Assembly (NCBI GenBank): GCA_043101605.1
Contig: JBICIG010000028.1
Location: 1 to 20,507 of the forward strand
Reading direction: 5' to 3'
From: JBICIG01 sp043101605
GTDB lineage: Bacteria > Planctomycetota > Phycisphaerae > Phycisphaerales > UBA1924
DNA: 20,507 bases
Shown: positions 1 through 6,358 of the stretch, in pieces
How the letters are laid out: every line of letters begins with the position of its first letter
How positions within the stretch are numbered: the stretch's first letter is position 1
Translations under genes and position numbers: made by a program
Notes under the pieces: generated by a model
Told to the model about the DNA's origin: nothing
The model's database searches: none
The model's input: only the letters and a program-made list of their open reading frames with translations

Positions 1-158
1 ACCAGGACTATGTCTGCAACAACCCCGGTGCCGGCTATGTCCGCGCGGTCGCCATGCCCAAGGTCGAGAAGGTCCGAAAGAAGTTCGCCGATCGTCTCAA
101 GGAGACCTCCCCCCTCGAGCGCGAGCCCCAGCCCGAGAACGCGAACTCCGGCGGCTGA
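1..158 (+). CDS. C-terminal fragment of an unrecognised protein
   Basis: The frame starting at base 3 is open from the window edge to TGA at 156-158 and gives 51 residues, beginning QDYVCNNPGAGYVRAV. The tail is charged, with a basic stretch (PKVEKVRKKFADRLK) and then an acidic, proline-rich end. I do not recognise the family from this fragment. The gene begins outside the window. A strong hairpin at 183-210 just after the stop supports this being a real gene end rather than a chance open frame. Confidence 0.55.
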   Translation, partial: QDYVCNNPGAGYVRAVAMPKVEKVRKKFADRLKETSPLEREPQPENANSGG

Positions 159-182
159 ACGCCCATCCACACGCGTCCACAC

Positions 183-210
183 CGGGGCCCTTGCGAAAGC
201 GGGGGCCCTG
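183..210 (+). terminator. GNRA-tetraloop hairpin, probable terminator of the first gene
   Basis: GGGCCC at 185-190 pairs with GGGCCC at 203-208. TTGC at 191-194 pairs with GCGG at 199-202 through two G-U wobbles, closing a GAAA loop at 195-198. C183-G210 and G184-U209 extend the stem to 12 pairs. Only TTC follows, so the U-tract is weak. The hairpin sits 25 nt after the stop of the upstream gene and 60 nt before the next start. Confidence 0.55.
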
Positions 211-269
211 TTCATGCGCACGGCCCGCGCGAACGCATCCGCGCCCACCCGCCCGCCGAAACCACCCCC

Positions 270-668
270 GTGACCACACAACGCTTCGAGATCTTCGTCG
301 ACGAGGGCTGCCGCCTGTGCAGCCACGAGTCACGCCTGCTCCGCCGGCTCGACCGCAACCGCGATCACCTGGCGATCACCGACCTCGCCTCGCTCGACTT
401 CGCCCTCCTCCCCTTCACCTACGACCAGGCGATGCGGTCGATCCACGGCCGTTTGCCCGACGGCACCATCGTCCACGGCCCGGAGGTCTTCCGCCGCGCC
501 TACGCCGCCGTCGGCTGGGGATGGCTCTGGGCGCCCACCGGCTGGCCGATCATCCGCCCGATCGTCGACGCGCTCTACCGCGTCTTCGCCAAGTGGCGCT
601 ACCAGCGCCGCATGAAGCAGGGCTGCCCGATCCCGCCCGCCCGCATCGCCGAACCCGGCACGCGCTGA
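270..668 (+). CDS. DCC/DUF393 family thiol-disulfide oxidoreductase-like protein
   Basis: This 132-residue protein starts at GTG 270 and ends at TGA 666-668. The N-terminus has the family signature: a beta strand, then an acidic residue and a CxxC pair (D11-E-G-C14-R-L-C17-S-H-E). A typical C-terminus follows (WPIIRPIVDALYRVFAKWRYQRR). DCC proteins, named after the D-x-x-C-x-x-C motif (YuxK-like), are small predicted thioredoxin-fold redox proteins whose substrates are mostly unknown. The length matches the family. No Shine-Dalgarno sequence is obvious. The gene stands alone between a terminator-like hairpin and an oppositely oriented tRNA. The family call is firm; the biochemical role is not. 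Confidence 0.85.
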   Translation: MTTQRFEIFVDEGCRLCSHESRLLRRLDRNRDHLAITDLASLDFALLPFTYDQAMRSIHGRLPDGTIVHGPEVFRRAYAAVGWGWLWAPTGWPIIRPIVDALYRVFAKWRYQRRMKQGCPIPPARIAEPGTR

Positions 669-710
669 GCGCACCCCGCCGGCTCATCGGCCAGCAGGAT
701 CACAGGCCAA

Positions 711-782
711 AGCGGGCGAAGGGACTCGAACCCTCAACATCCAGCTTGGAAGGCTGGCGCTCTACCATTGAGCTACGCCCGC
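711..782 (-). tRNA. tRNA-Gly (anticodon UCC)
   Basis: The reverse complement folds into a full cloverleaf. The acceptor stem is GCGGGCG/CGCCCGC and the D-arm is GCTC/GAGC. The anticodon arm CCAGC-CTTCCAA-GCTGG puts TCC at positions 34-36, the variable loop has 5 nt, and the T-arm carries TTCGAGT. The discriminator base is U, as usual for tRNA-Gly. The length is 72 nt and CCA is not encoded (TTG follows). It would read GGA, and GGG by wobble. Confidence 0.97.
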
Positions 783-791
783 GGCAACGCC

Positions 792-797
792 AGTGTA
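792..797 (-). promoter_or_regulatory. Putative -10 element of the tRNA-Gly gene
   Basis: On the minus strand TACACT lies 9 nt upstream of the mature tRNA 5' end, which would give a leader of about 3 nt. The same hexamer recurs before protein genes in this window (3493, 15873). I could not find a matching -35 box at 16-18 bp spacing. Confidence 0.5.
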
Positions 798-831
798 GCC
801 GCCCCCCGTGTCACGGACCTCCAGCAGCGTT

Positions 832-876
832 CGGTGCTCTTCCTTCCCCCCTCGTGGCACGGGCGTCCCGCCCGTG
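832..876. repeat. Dispersed intergenic element, copy A, with perfect hairpin
   Basis: The element starts with CGGTGCTCTTCC (832-843). After 14 nt comes an 8-bp perfect inverted repeat CACGGGCG-TCC-CGCCCGTG (858-876). A pyrimidine-rich tract then runs up to the dtd start. The same 12-mer, a degenerate hairpin and a similar pyrimidine tract recur at 3380-3436, also just before a gene start. Confidence 0.6.
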
Positions 877-928
877 GCTCCGCCTCCTTCTCCATCTGTC
901 TCGCCTTCTTCCCCCCGACTCCCTCCCC

Positions 929-1396
929 ATGCGCATCATCATCCAGCGAGTCACCGAAGCCGACCTCGCCGTCGACGATCAACCCCACGCCTCGATCGGC
1001 CCCGGGCTCGTCGCGCTCGTCGGCTTCCAGTCCCGCGACGCCGACCTCCCCGCCCTGCTCGACAAAGCCGCCGAGAAGCTCCTCAACCTCCGCGTCTTCC
1101 GCGACGACGCCGACCGCATGAACCGCTCCCTGCTCGACCGCGCCGCCGCTTCCGAGCCCGCGGGCCTCCTCCTCGTCCCCAACTTCACCGTCGCCGGCTC
1201 CACCGCCAGGGGCCGGCGACCATCCTTCGATGACGCCATGCCCCCGGACGCCGCCCGTCCCGCGTTCACCGATCTCGTCGCTCGAGTCGCCGCCCTCGCC
1301 CCCGACGCCCTTGCCGTCCGCTCGGGCGTCTTCGGCGCCTCCATGAAGGTCCGCCTGACCAATGACGGCCCGGTCACGCTCCTGGTCGAACTCTGA
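929..1396 (+). CDS. dtd: D-aminoacyl-tRNA deacylase
   Basis: This 155-residue protein starts at ATG 929 with the typical MRIIIQRVTEADL. Dtd hydrolyses D-amino acids, and glycine mischarged on tRNA-Ala, from tRNA in the cytoplasm. Both family signatures are present. The first is a variant of the SQFTL motif (PNFTVAG, residues 84-90, with the conserved Thr at 87). The second is the Gly-cisPro region NDGPVT (145-150), preceded by SGVFGASMKVRL. The usual SQ of the first motif is PN here, a modest divergence. The protein is slightly longer than the common 145 residues. A longer in-frame extension exists upstream, but it would run through the tRNA and repeat element, so ATG 929 is chosen. The gene directly follows repeat copy A. 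Confidence 0.93.
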   Translation: MRIIIQRVTEADLAVDDQPHASIGPGLVALVGFQSRDADLPALLDKAAEKLLNLRVFRDDADRMNRSLLDRAAASEPAGLLLVPNFTVAGSTARGRRPSFDDAMPPDAARPAFTDLVARVAALAPDALAVRSGVFGASMKVRLTNDGPVTLLVEL

Positions 1397-1411
1397 CCGC
1401 GCCGCCCCCCG

Positions 1412-1417
1412 TACCAT
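1412..1417 (+). promoter_or_regulatory. Putative -10 element (TACCAT) for a leaderless start at 1424
   Basis: TACCAT ends exactly 6 nt before ATG 1424, so transcription starting about 7 nt downstream of the hexamer would begin at the start codon. No Shine-Dalgarno sequence precedes the ATG. The same geometry is seen at 3493-3498 and, on the minus strand, at 7951-7956. Confidence 0.45.
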
Positions 1418-1423
1418 CCGGCG

Positions 1424-2041
1424 ATGGACCCCATGCACCAGACTCCGCTCGCGCACCTTCTCGACGCGATCGCCGCCAAGACCCCCGCGCCCGGCGGCGG
1501 GGCCGTCGCTTCGATCACCGGCACCCTCGCCGCCGCCCTCGCTCAGATGGTCCTCTCCTATTCCATCGGGCGCAAGTCCCTCGCCGAGCACGACGCCGAA
1601 CTCCGCCAGGCCGCTTCCAGGCTCGAACGCGCCCGCCACCTGCTCCTCCAACTCGCCGAGGAGGATGCCGCCGCCTACGAGCAGTTCAACGCCCTCCAGC
1701 AGGCCGTCAAGACCAATCCCGAACTGGCCCGCAAACTCCCCGCCGCGGCGGCGCGCGCCATCGCCGTCCCCCGCGCCGTCCTCGCGACCGCCGCCGACCT
1801 CTCCCGCCTCCTCCTCGAACTCCCCGCCAGGACCAACAAGCACCTCGCCAGCGACCTCGCGATCGCCGCGATCCTCTGCGACGCCACCGCCCGCGCCGCC
1901 GCGTGGAATGTCCGCATCAATCTCCCGACGCTCCCCGACGCAGCCGACCGCGACGCCGTCACCCGCGAGTGCGCCGCGCTGCTCGCCGAGATCGCCGATC
2001 GCGTCCACGACATCGAGCGTGCCTGCGGAGCCAGCGCGTGA
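1424..2041 (+). CDS. Cyclodeaminase/cyclohydrolase family protein (FTCD-C/FchA-like)
   Basis: This 205-residue, mostly helical protein matches the formimidotetrahydrofolate cyclodeaminase family. The N-terminal signature is HLLDAIAAKTPAPGGGAVAS (about residues 11-30), followed by the Ala-rich helix TLAAALAQMVLSYSIG. The family converts formimino-THF to methenyl-THF in one-carbon metabolism. Stand-alone bacterial members of about 200 residues are common, and some may act on other substrates, so the exact reaction is not proved. No histidine-degradation or other folate gene is nearby. The start is supported by the TACCAT hexamer 6 nt upstream. The TGA stop overlaps the GTG start of the next gene (GTGA), implying co-transcription with the phosphatase. 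Confidence 0.85.
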   Translation: MDPMHQTPLAHLLDAIAAKTPAPGGGAVASITGTLAAALAQMVLSYSIGRKSLAEHDAELRQAASRLERARHLLLQLAEEDAAAYEQFNALQQAVKTNPELARKLPAAAARAIAVPRAVLATAADLSRLLLELPARTNKHLASDLAIAAILCDATARAAAWNVRINLPTLPDAADRDAVTRECAALLAEIADRVHDIERACGASA

Positions 2042-3351
2042 AGATCATCCGCGTCGAGGACGACCCCGCCCTGGTCGCGATGGTCGATGTCCAGCGCGAG
2101 ATGAGCCGCGCCCAGACCTCTCGCCAGAGCCTCGGCGCCTTCATGCGCCGCTTCGCCGAGTTCAGCCCCGTCCGCTACGCCGTCGACATCAGAGTGGGGG
2201 GGCTCCCCCCCGGCTCGTACCATGTCCTCGAGCGGGGCTCCATCGCCCAGCGCACCGCGACGCGCGCCCAGCAGCGCACCATCCGACCCTTCCGCGACGC
2301 AGCCGACGACTTCGAGCCAAGCCGCGGCGGCTTCATCGCCACTCTCATCGACGATCCGCTTCCCAAGCTCGTCCACCACCTCGATCTCCCGCACGACCCC
2401 GTCCTCGGCGACGAACTCGAGCCCTACGGCTCCTGCGCCGCAACCCCCGTATTTGAAGACGGCCAGGTCGTCGAATGGATCATCTCATTCTTCGAGGGCC
2501 CCGAAGAAGCCTCCGTCGAGCAGCTCCAGCGATCGGTCCCCAACGCCAACCTCCTCCGCCGCACCGCCAAGCAGATGGACCTCATCGGACAGGTCCAGGC
2601 CCTCAACGCCCGCCTCGCCCGCCAGCTCGAGCAGGTCGCCTCCGTCCAGCGATCCCTCCTCCCGCCCAGCAACCCCAGCATTCCCGATACACGCATCGCT
2701 TCGAGCTACCTCACCAGCGACGAAGCCGGCGGCGACTACTACGACTTCTTCGCTCTCTCCGAGCACCATGCCGGCATCCTCATCGCCGATGTCTCGGGGC
2801 ACGGCGCCGCCGCCGCCACTGTCATGGCGATGCTCCACGCCATTCTCCACGGCTTCGACCCGCCCGACTTCGATCCCGCCGCCGTCCTCGCCTACGCCAA
2901 CAACCGCCTCAACCGCTCCACCCTCGACGCCACCTTCGTCACCGCCTTCCTCGCCGTCTACGACGCGCGCACCGGCGAACTCACCTACGCCCGCGCCGGG
3001 CACAACCCGCCCCGCATCTACCGACCCGCTTCCGACACCATCGATTCCCTCGATCGCGTCGGCGAGCCCCCGCTGGGCGTCCTCGACACGATCTCCCCCG
3101 AAGTCGAGACCGTCACCATCGAACCAACCGACGCACTCATCCTCTACACCGACGGCATCACCGAAGCCTTCAGCCCCGCGCGCGAGATGTTCGGCACCCG
3201 CCGCTTCGACGACGCCATCCGCGCCGCCGCCGGCGACCCCGACCGCACCATCGAGTCCGTCCACGCCGACCTGTACCGCCACACCCGCTCGCGCCGACGA
3301 GCCGACGACCAGACCCTCGTCGTCATGCAGCGCACGCTCGGACCATCCTGA
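2038..3351 (+). CDS. SpoIIE/RsbU-type PP2C serine phosphatase with N-terminal sensor (paralogue 1)
   Basis: This 437-residue protein starts at GTG 2038, overlapping the upstream stop by 4 bp. Residues about 20-165 form a GAF/PAS-sized sensor with the motif PYGSCAATPVFEDGQVVEW (129-147). A coiled-coil linker (about 175-205) leads into QRSLLPP. The SpoIIE phosphatase domain fills the rest. Metal-binding motifs are visible: GGDYYDFF (231-238), DVSGHG (251-256), ARAGHNPP (318-325), YTDGITEAF (370-378) and a terminal DDQTLVV. Such proteins dephosphorylate anti-sigma-factor antagonists in partner-switching pathways. No STAS or RsbW-like partner lies in the window, so the target is unknown. It is soluble, with no membrane segment. 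It is a clear tandem paralogue of the gene at 3505. Confidence 0.92.
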   Translation: MKIIRVEDDPALVAMVDVQREMSRAQTSRQSLGAFMRRFAEFSPVRYAVDIRVGGLPPGSYHVLERGSIAQRTATRAQQRTIRPFRDAADDFEPSRGGFIATLIDDPLPKLVHHLDLPHDPVLGDELEPYGSCAATPVFEDGQVVEWIISFFEGPEEASVEQLQRSVPNANLLRRTAKQMDLIGQVQALNARLARQLEQVASVQRSLLPPSNPSIPDTRIASSYLTSDEAGGDYYDFFALSEHHAGILIADVSGHGAAAATVMAMLHAILHGFDPPDFDPAAVLAYANNRLNRSTLDATFVTAFLAVYDARTGELTYARAGHNPPRIYRPASDTIDSLDRVGEPPLGVLDTISPEVETVTIEPTDALILYTDGITEAFSPAREMFGTRRFDDAIRAAAGDPDRTIESVHADLYRHTRSRRRADDQTLVVMQRTLGPS

Positions 3352-3379
3352 CCCCGTGCCACCGACCCGCAGATGAGGG

Positions 3380-3436
3380 CGGTGCTCTTCCAAACTTCCT
3401 CGACCGACTCTCGTTGCACGGGTGTCCGGCTCGTGC
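3380..3436. repeat. Dispersed intergenic element, copy B, with degenerate hairpin
   Basis: CGGTGCTCTTCC (3380-3391) is identical to the start of copy A at 832. A hairpin of 8 pairs including two G-U wobbles follows (GCACGGGT-GTCCG-GCTCGTGC, 3416-3436). A pyrimidine-rich tract with CGACTCCC repeats comes after it. It lies in the gap between the two phosphatase genes, which argues against the longer reading frame from ATG 3373 being coding there. Confidence 0.55.
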
Positions 3437-3492
3437 TTCTTCATCCGCTTCTGCCGCGACTCCCGACTCCCGATCTCCCGGTTCACCCCCGA

Positions 3493-3498
3493 TACACT
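3493..3498 (+). promoter_or_regulatory. Putative -10 element (TACACT) for a leaderless start at 3505
   Basis: TACACT ends exactly 6 nt before GTG 3505, the same spacing as before 1424 and 7944. It would give the second phosphatase its own promoter, separate from the upstream operon. Confidence 0.45.
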
Positions 3499-3504
3499 CT
3501 CCCC

Positions 3505-4845
3505 GTGCCGCCCCCGCCCAACCAACCCGTCCACGGCTCGCATGTCAACGCCTCGATCGAGGCGCGCCTCGACATCCTCCTCGACCTCTGCCGGCGCATC
3601 AGCTCCGTCGAGTCGCCCAACCAGGTCGTCTACGAGTTCGGTCAGTACTACCAGCGCGTCAACCCCAGCGACTACTACATCTCCCTCTCCGTCCGCGGGC
3701 TCGAGCCCGGCGAGTACAAGATCACCCGCCGCGTCTCCCCCGAACTCTTCGAACGCATCCCCGACGACCGCATCAACCCCTGGCGGGACTGGAACCAGCT
3801 CCCCGTCCACACCGGCGGGTTCCTGGGCGAACTCATCGACGCCGGAGAGCCGAGGCTCTTCAACCACCTCCGCATCGAGAACGACCCCGTCCTCGCCGAC
3901 GAGATCGCGCCCTTCGGCTCCTGCGTCGCGCGCCCCATCTTCGATCAGGGCAAGGCCCTCAACTGGGCCCTGAACTTCCGCCGCGACCCTGAGGGCTACG
4001 CCCCCGACGACCTCGTCGACGCGCTGCTCATCGCCAACCTCGTCGGCACCACCACCCGCAACATGCTCGAGTACCAGCGCAACCAGCAACTCGCCGATGC
4101 GCTGCGCGCCCAGTTCGAGCAGGTCGCCCGCGTGCAGCAGTCCCTCCTGCCCCGCCGCGTCCCGACCATCCCCGGGCTCAAGATCGCCACCAGCTACCTC
4201 ACCAGCGACCAGGCCGGCGGCGACTACTACGACTTCTTCAAGCTCCCCGACAACCAGTGGGGCATCCTCATCGCCGATGTCTCCGGGCACGGCGCCGCCG
4301 CCGCCACCGTCATGGCCATGCTCCACGCCATCCTCCACGGGTACGAGGGCCCGGACTTCGACCCCGCCACCATCATCGGCTACGCCAACCGCCGCCTCCT
4401 CCACGCCGAGATCGAGAACACCTTCGTCACCGCGTTCCTCGGCGTCTACGACCCGGACAACGCCACCCTCACCTACGCGCGCAGCGGGCACAACCCCCCC
4501 CGGCTCAAGGACGGCTCCTCCGGCTCCATCCGCGCCCTCGACGGCGCGGGCTCCATCCCACTGGGCATCACCGACGACATCGCCCAACCCGTTGACCGTG
4601 TCACTTTCAACCCAGGCGACACCCTCGTCCTCTACACCGACGGCATCACCGAAGCCTTCAACCCCGAACGCCAGATGTTCGGCACCGACGGGCTCGACGC
4701 CACCCTCCTCGATTGCTCGGGCGACCCCGATTGCGTCATCGACTCGGTCCACTCCGCCCTCTTCCGCCACACCGGCGTGCGCACGCGCGACGACGATCAG
4801 ACCCTCGTCGCCCTCCGCTACCTGGGCCCGGAGCCCGCCCGATGA
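3505..4845 (+). CDS. SpoIIE/RsbU-type PP2C serine phosphatase with N-terminal sensor (paralogue 2)
   Basis: This protein has 446 residues from GTG 3505. ATG 3373 is in frame, but the added 44 residues would be translated from the intergenic repeat, so GTG is preferred. The architecture copies the upstream paralogue: a sensor with FGSCVARPIFDQG, a coiled-coil linker ending ARVQQSLLPRR, and a SpoIIE domain with GGDYYDFF, DVSGHG, ARSGHNPP, YTDGITEAF and DDQTLV. The stretch GILIADVSGHGAAAATVMAM is shared unchanged, while the sensor halves have drifted (RVGGLPPGSYHV against SVRGLEPGEYKI). This fits duplication followed by change in input specificity. The stop overlaps the next start (ATGA), so it is probably co-transcribed with the YkgJ-like gene. 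The phosphatase class is certain; the substrate and signal are unknown. Confidence 0.92.
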   Translation: MPPPPNQPVHGSHVNASIEARLDILLDLCRRISSVESPNQVVYEFGQYYQRVNPSDYYISLSVRGLEPGEYKITRRVSPELFERIPDDRINPWRDWNQLPVHTGGFLGELIDAGEPRLFNHLRIENDPVLADEIAPFGSCVARPIFDQGKALNWALNFRRDPEGYAPDDLVDALLIANLVGTTTRNMLEYQRNQQLADALRAQFEQVARVQQSLLPRRVPTIPGLKIATSYLTSDQAGGDYYDFFKLPDNQWGILIADVSGHGAAAATVMAMLHAILHGYEGPDFDPATIIGYANRRLLHAEIENTFVTAFLGVYDPDNATLTYARSGHNPPRLKDGSSGSIRALDGAGSIPLGITDDIAQPVDRVTFNPGDTLVLYTDGITEAFNPERQMFGTDGLDATLLDCSGDPDCVIDSVHSALFRHTGVRTRDDDQTLVALRYLGPEPAR

Positions 4846-5330
4846 GCCGCCGATCCGCGCCTCCGAGTCAGCCCCCGCACGAGTGGTTCGATCAGCCCGA
4901 CCCCGAACTCGGCAAGCCCGGGCTCCGCTTCGAGTGCACACAATGCGGCAACTGCTGCTCGGGCCCGCCCGGATTCGTCCACTTCACCGAGGCCGAAGCC
5001 GTCGCCATGGCCGGCGCCATCGGCATCGAGCCGGGCGACTTCTACGAGAAGTACACCGAGGTCACCCCGATGGGGCGCAGCCTGCGCGAGCGGCTCACCC
5101 GCCACGGGTACGACTGCGTCTTCCTCGACCGCGAGACGATCCCCGGCAAGGCGATCTGCCGCGTCTACGCCGACCGCCCCGCCCAGTGCCGCACCTGGCC
5201 GTTCTGGAAGAGCAACCTGCGCAGCCGCAACGCGTGGGAGAGTGCCAAGCGCACCTGCCCGGGCATGGACCAGGGCCCGCTCATTCCCCCAGAGCAGATC
5301 CGCATCCAGCGAGCCCGCTCGGACGCGTGA
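4842..5330 (+). CDS. YkgJ-like CxxCxxCC family protein
   Basis: This 162-residue protein starts at ATG 4842, overlapping the upstream stop by 4 bp. The cysteine cluster FECTQCGNCCSG (C32, C35, C38, C39) is the signature of the YkgJ/UPF0153 family, predicted to chelate zinc or an Fe-S cluster. Further conserved elements follow: FVHFTEAEA, a cysteine in GYDCVFLD, ICRVYADRPAQCRTWPFW and a late cysteine (KRTCPGMDQGP), so eight cysteines in all. The function of the family is unknown. The overlap with the SpoIIE phosphatase gene suggests co-expression, but a functional link is only inferred. Confidence 0.9.
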   Translation: MSRRSAPPSQPPHEWFDQPDPELGKPGLRFECTQCGNCCSGPPGFVHFTEAEAVAMAGAIGIEPGDFYEKYTEVTPMGRSLRERLTRHGYDCVFLDRETIPGKAICRVYADRPAQCRTWPFWKSNLRSRNAWESAKRTCPGMDQGPLIPPEQIRIQRARSDA

Positions 5331-5362
5331 GCGACGCCCTGCCAGCGCACAATCCCGGTCTG

Positions 5363-5378
5363 TGTTCCACGTGGAACA
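5363..5378. other. parS-like centromere site (candidate ParB binding site)
   Basis: TGTTCCACGTGGAACA is a perfect 16-bp palindrome. It differs from the classic bacterial parS TGTTTCACGTGAAACA only by a symmetric T-to-C / A-to-G change. It lies in the 128-bp gap between two convergent genes, the least disruptive kind of place for such a site. No parA or parB gene is in the window. Inverted flanks ATCCCGG (5352-5358) and CCGGGAT (5403-5409) surround it asymmetrically. Confidence 0.75.
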
Positions 5379-5458
5379 TCGCATGGATGGAGTCGACCGG
5401 TGCCGGGATGGTCGGGTGGCGTGGTCTGAACCCGCTTGGGATGAAGGCCACGATCGAC

Positions 5459-6358
5459 TCATCCCTCGTCGCCCGGCTCGGTCGTTCGGCCGCGCCGGTA
5501 CCGCCGCTTGAGCGAGACAAGCCGCGCAAGCGCCGCGCCATCGGGCTCGAGCCCGGGCTCAAGCGGCGGGGCCGCCCGCGTCACCCCCTCGATGAACCCG
5601 CGCAGCGCCTGCCACTGCCTCGCGACGCTGAATCCCGCGAGCCTGTGCGCCCAGAGCCAGCCCATCAGGATCGCCCCGATCCGCGCGGCGCCCCGGCCGT
5701 GGCGACGGCACATCCAGACCCAGTTGCGCGTCGACAGCCGGAACCAGCGGGGGCGCTGCCGACGCACGGTCGGGCTGTCGTGGAGCACCCGCCAGCGCGG
5801 GTCGAAGCGCACCTCGGCGCCGGCAGCCGCGAGCTTGAGCGCGCAATCGGTGTCGTTGCGATAGAGAAAGAACCGCTCCTCGTAGCCGCCGATCGCGTGC
5901 CACAATTCGGCGCGCACGAGGTTGCCGCAGCCCATGTCGGGCCAGTGGCGCTGGCGTTCGGTGACGCGGTCGAAGGGCCACTCGTAGTCGCCGGTGCGAG
6001 GGTGGAGCCGGTGGAGCATGACGCCGCCGACGCCCGGCTCGGCGCGCATCATCGCCAGTGCTTCGCCGAGCCCGCCCGGCTCGGGCCACGCATCGTCATC
6101 GAGGATCAGGACGAACGGGCGCGTCGCGCGGGCCGCCCCGCGGTTGAAGCCCGCCACGCCCAGGTTCTCTTTGAGCGTGAGCAGTTCGGCCCAGGGCGCG
6201 ACGCGCGCGCACGCCTCGCCCGAGCCGTCGCGCGACGCGTTGTCAACGACGATCACCTGCGCGCCGTCGCGGGCGATGGGTTCGAGCTGGCTCAGGGTGT
6301 GCTCGAGCGCTTCGCGCCGGTTGTAGACGAGCACGACGATCGAGAGATCCTCGAACAT
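5459..6358 (-). CDS. Family 2 glycosyltransferase (rhamnosyltransferase-like)
   Basis: This 299-residue GT-A fold protein starts at ATG 6358-6356, whose A is shared with the TGA of the upstream gene (TGATG). Motifs in order: SIVVLVYNR (6-14), the nucleotide-binding VIVVDNASRDGSG (35-47), ENLGVAGFNRG (64-73), the metal-binding LILDDDAWP (84-92) and FFLYRNDTDCALKLAAAG (163-180), which would carry the catalytic acid. It probably transfers a sugar from a nucleotide donor onto a surface polysaccharide or lipid carrier. There is no clear membrane anchor, although a Trp-rich C-terminal stretch could lie at the membrane. The donor and acceptor cannot be told from the sequence. It forms a two-gene unit with the glycosyltransferase upstream. 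Confidence 0.9.
   Translation of the reverse strand: MFEDLSIVVLVYNRREALEHTLSQLEPIARDGAQVIVVDNASRDGSGEACARVAPWAELLTLKENLGVAGFNRGAARATRPFVLILDDDAWPEPGGLGEALAMMRAEPGVGGVMLHRLHPRTGDYEWPFDRVTERQRHWPDMGCGNLVRAELWHAIGGYEERFFLYRNDTDCALKLAAAGAEVRFDPRWRVLHDSPTVRRQRPRWFRLSTRNWVWMCRRHGRGAARIGAILMGWLWAHRLAGFSVARQWQALRGFIEGVTRAAPPLEPGLEPDGAALARLVSLKRRYRRGRTTEPGDEG

Noticed and set aside
3373..3504. Upstream in-frame extension of the second phosphatase from ATG 3373
   Set aside because: It would translate the dispersed hairpin repeat into a Pro/Leu-rich stretch absent from the paralogue. GTG 3505 fits better.
2485..4941. 818-codon open frame on the minus strand across both phosphatase genes
   Set aside because: It is antisense to two well-conserved genes, its product is Gly/Val/Asp/Glu-rich without motifs, and such frames are expected in very GC-rich coding DNA.
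5349..5360. 12-mer ACAATCCCGGTC shared with 10598-10609
   Set aside because: It could be a -10-like phrase, but two occurrences of a 12-mer in GC-biased DNA are too little to call a motif.
5383..5511. Small plus-strand frame starting just after the parS-like site
   Set aside because: There is no ribosome site, it overlaps the end of the glycosyltransferase gene, and the peptide has no recognisable feature.
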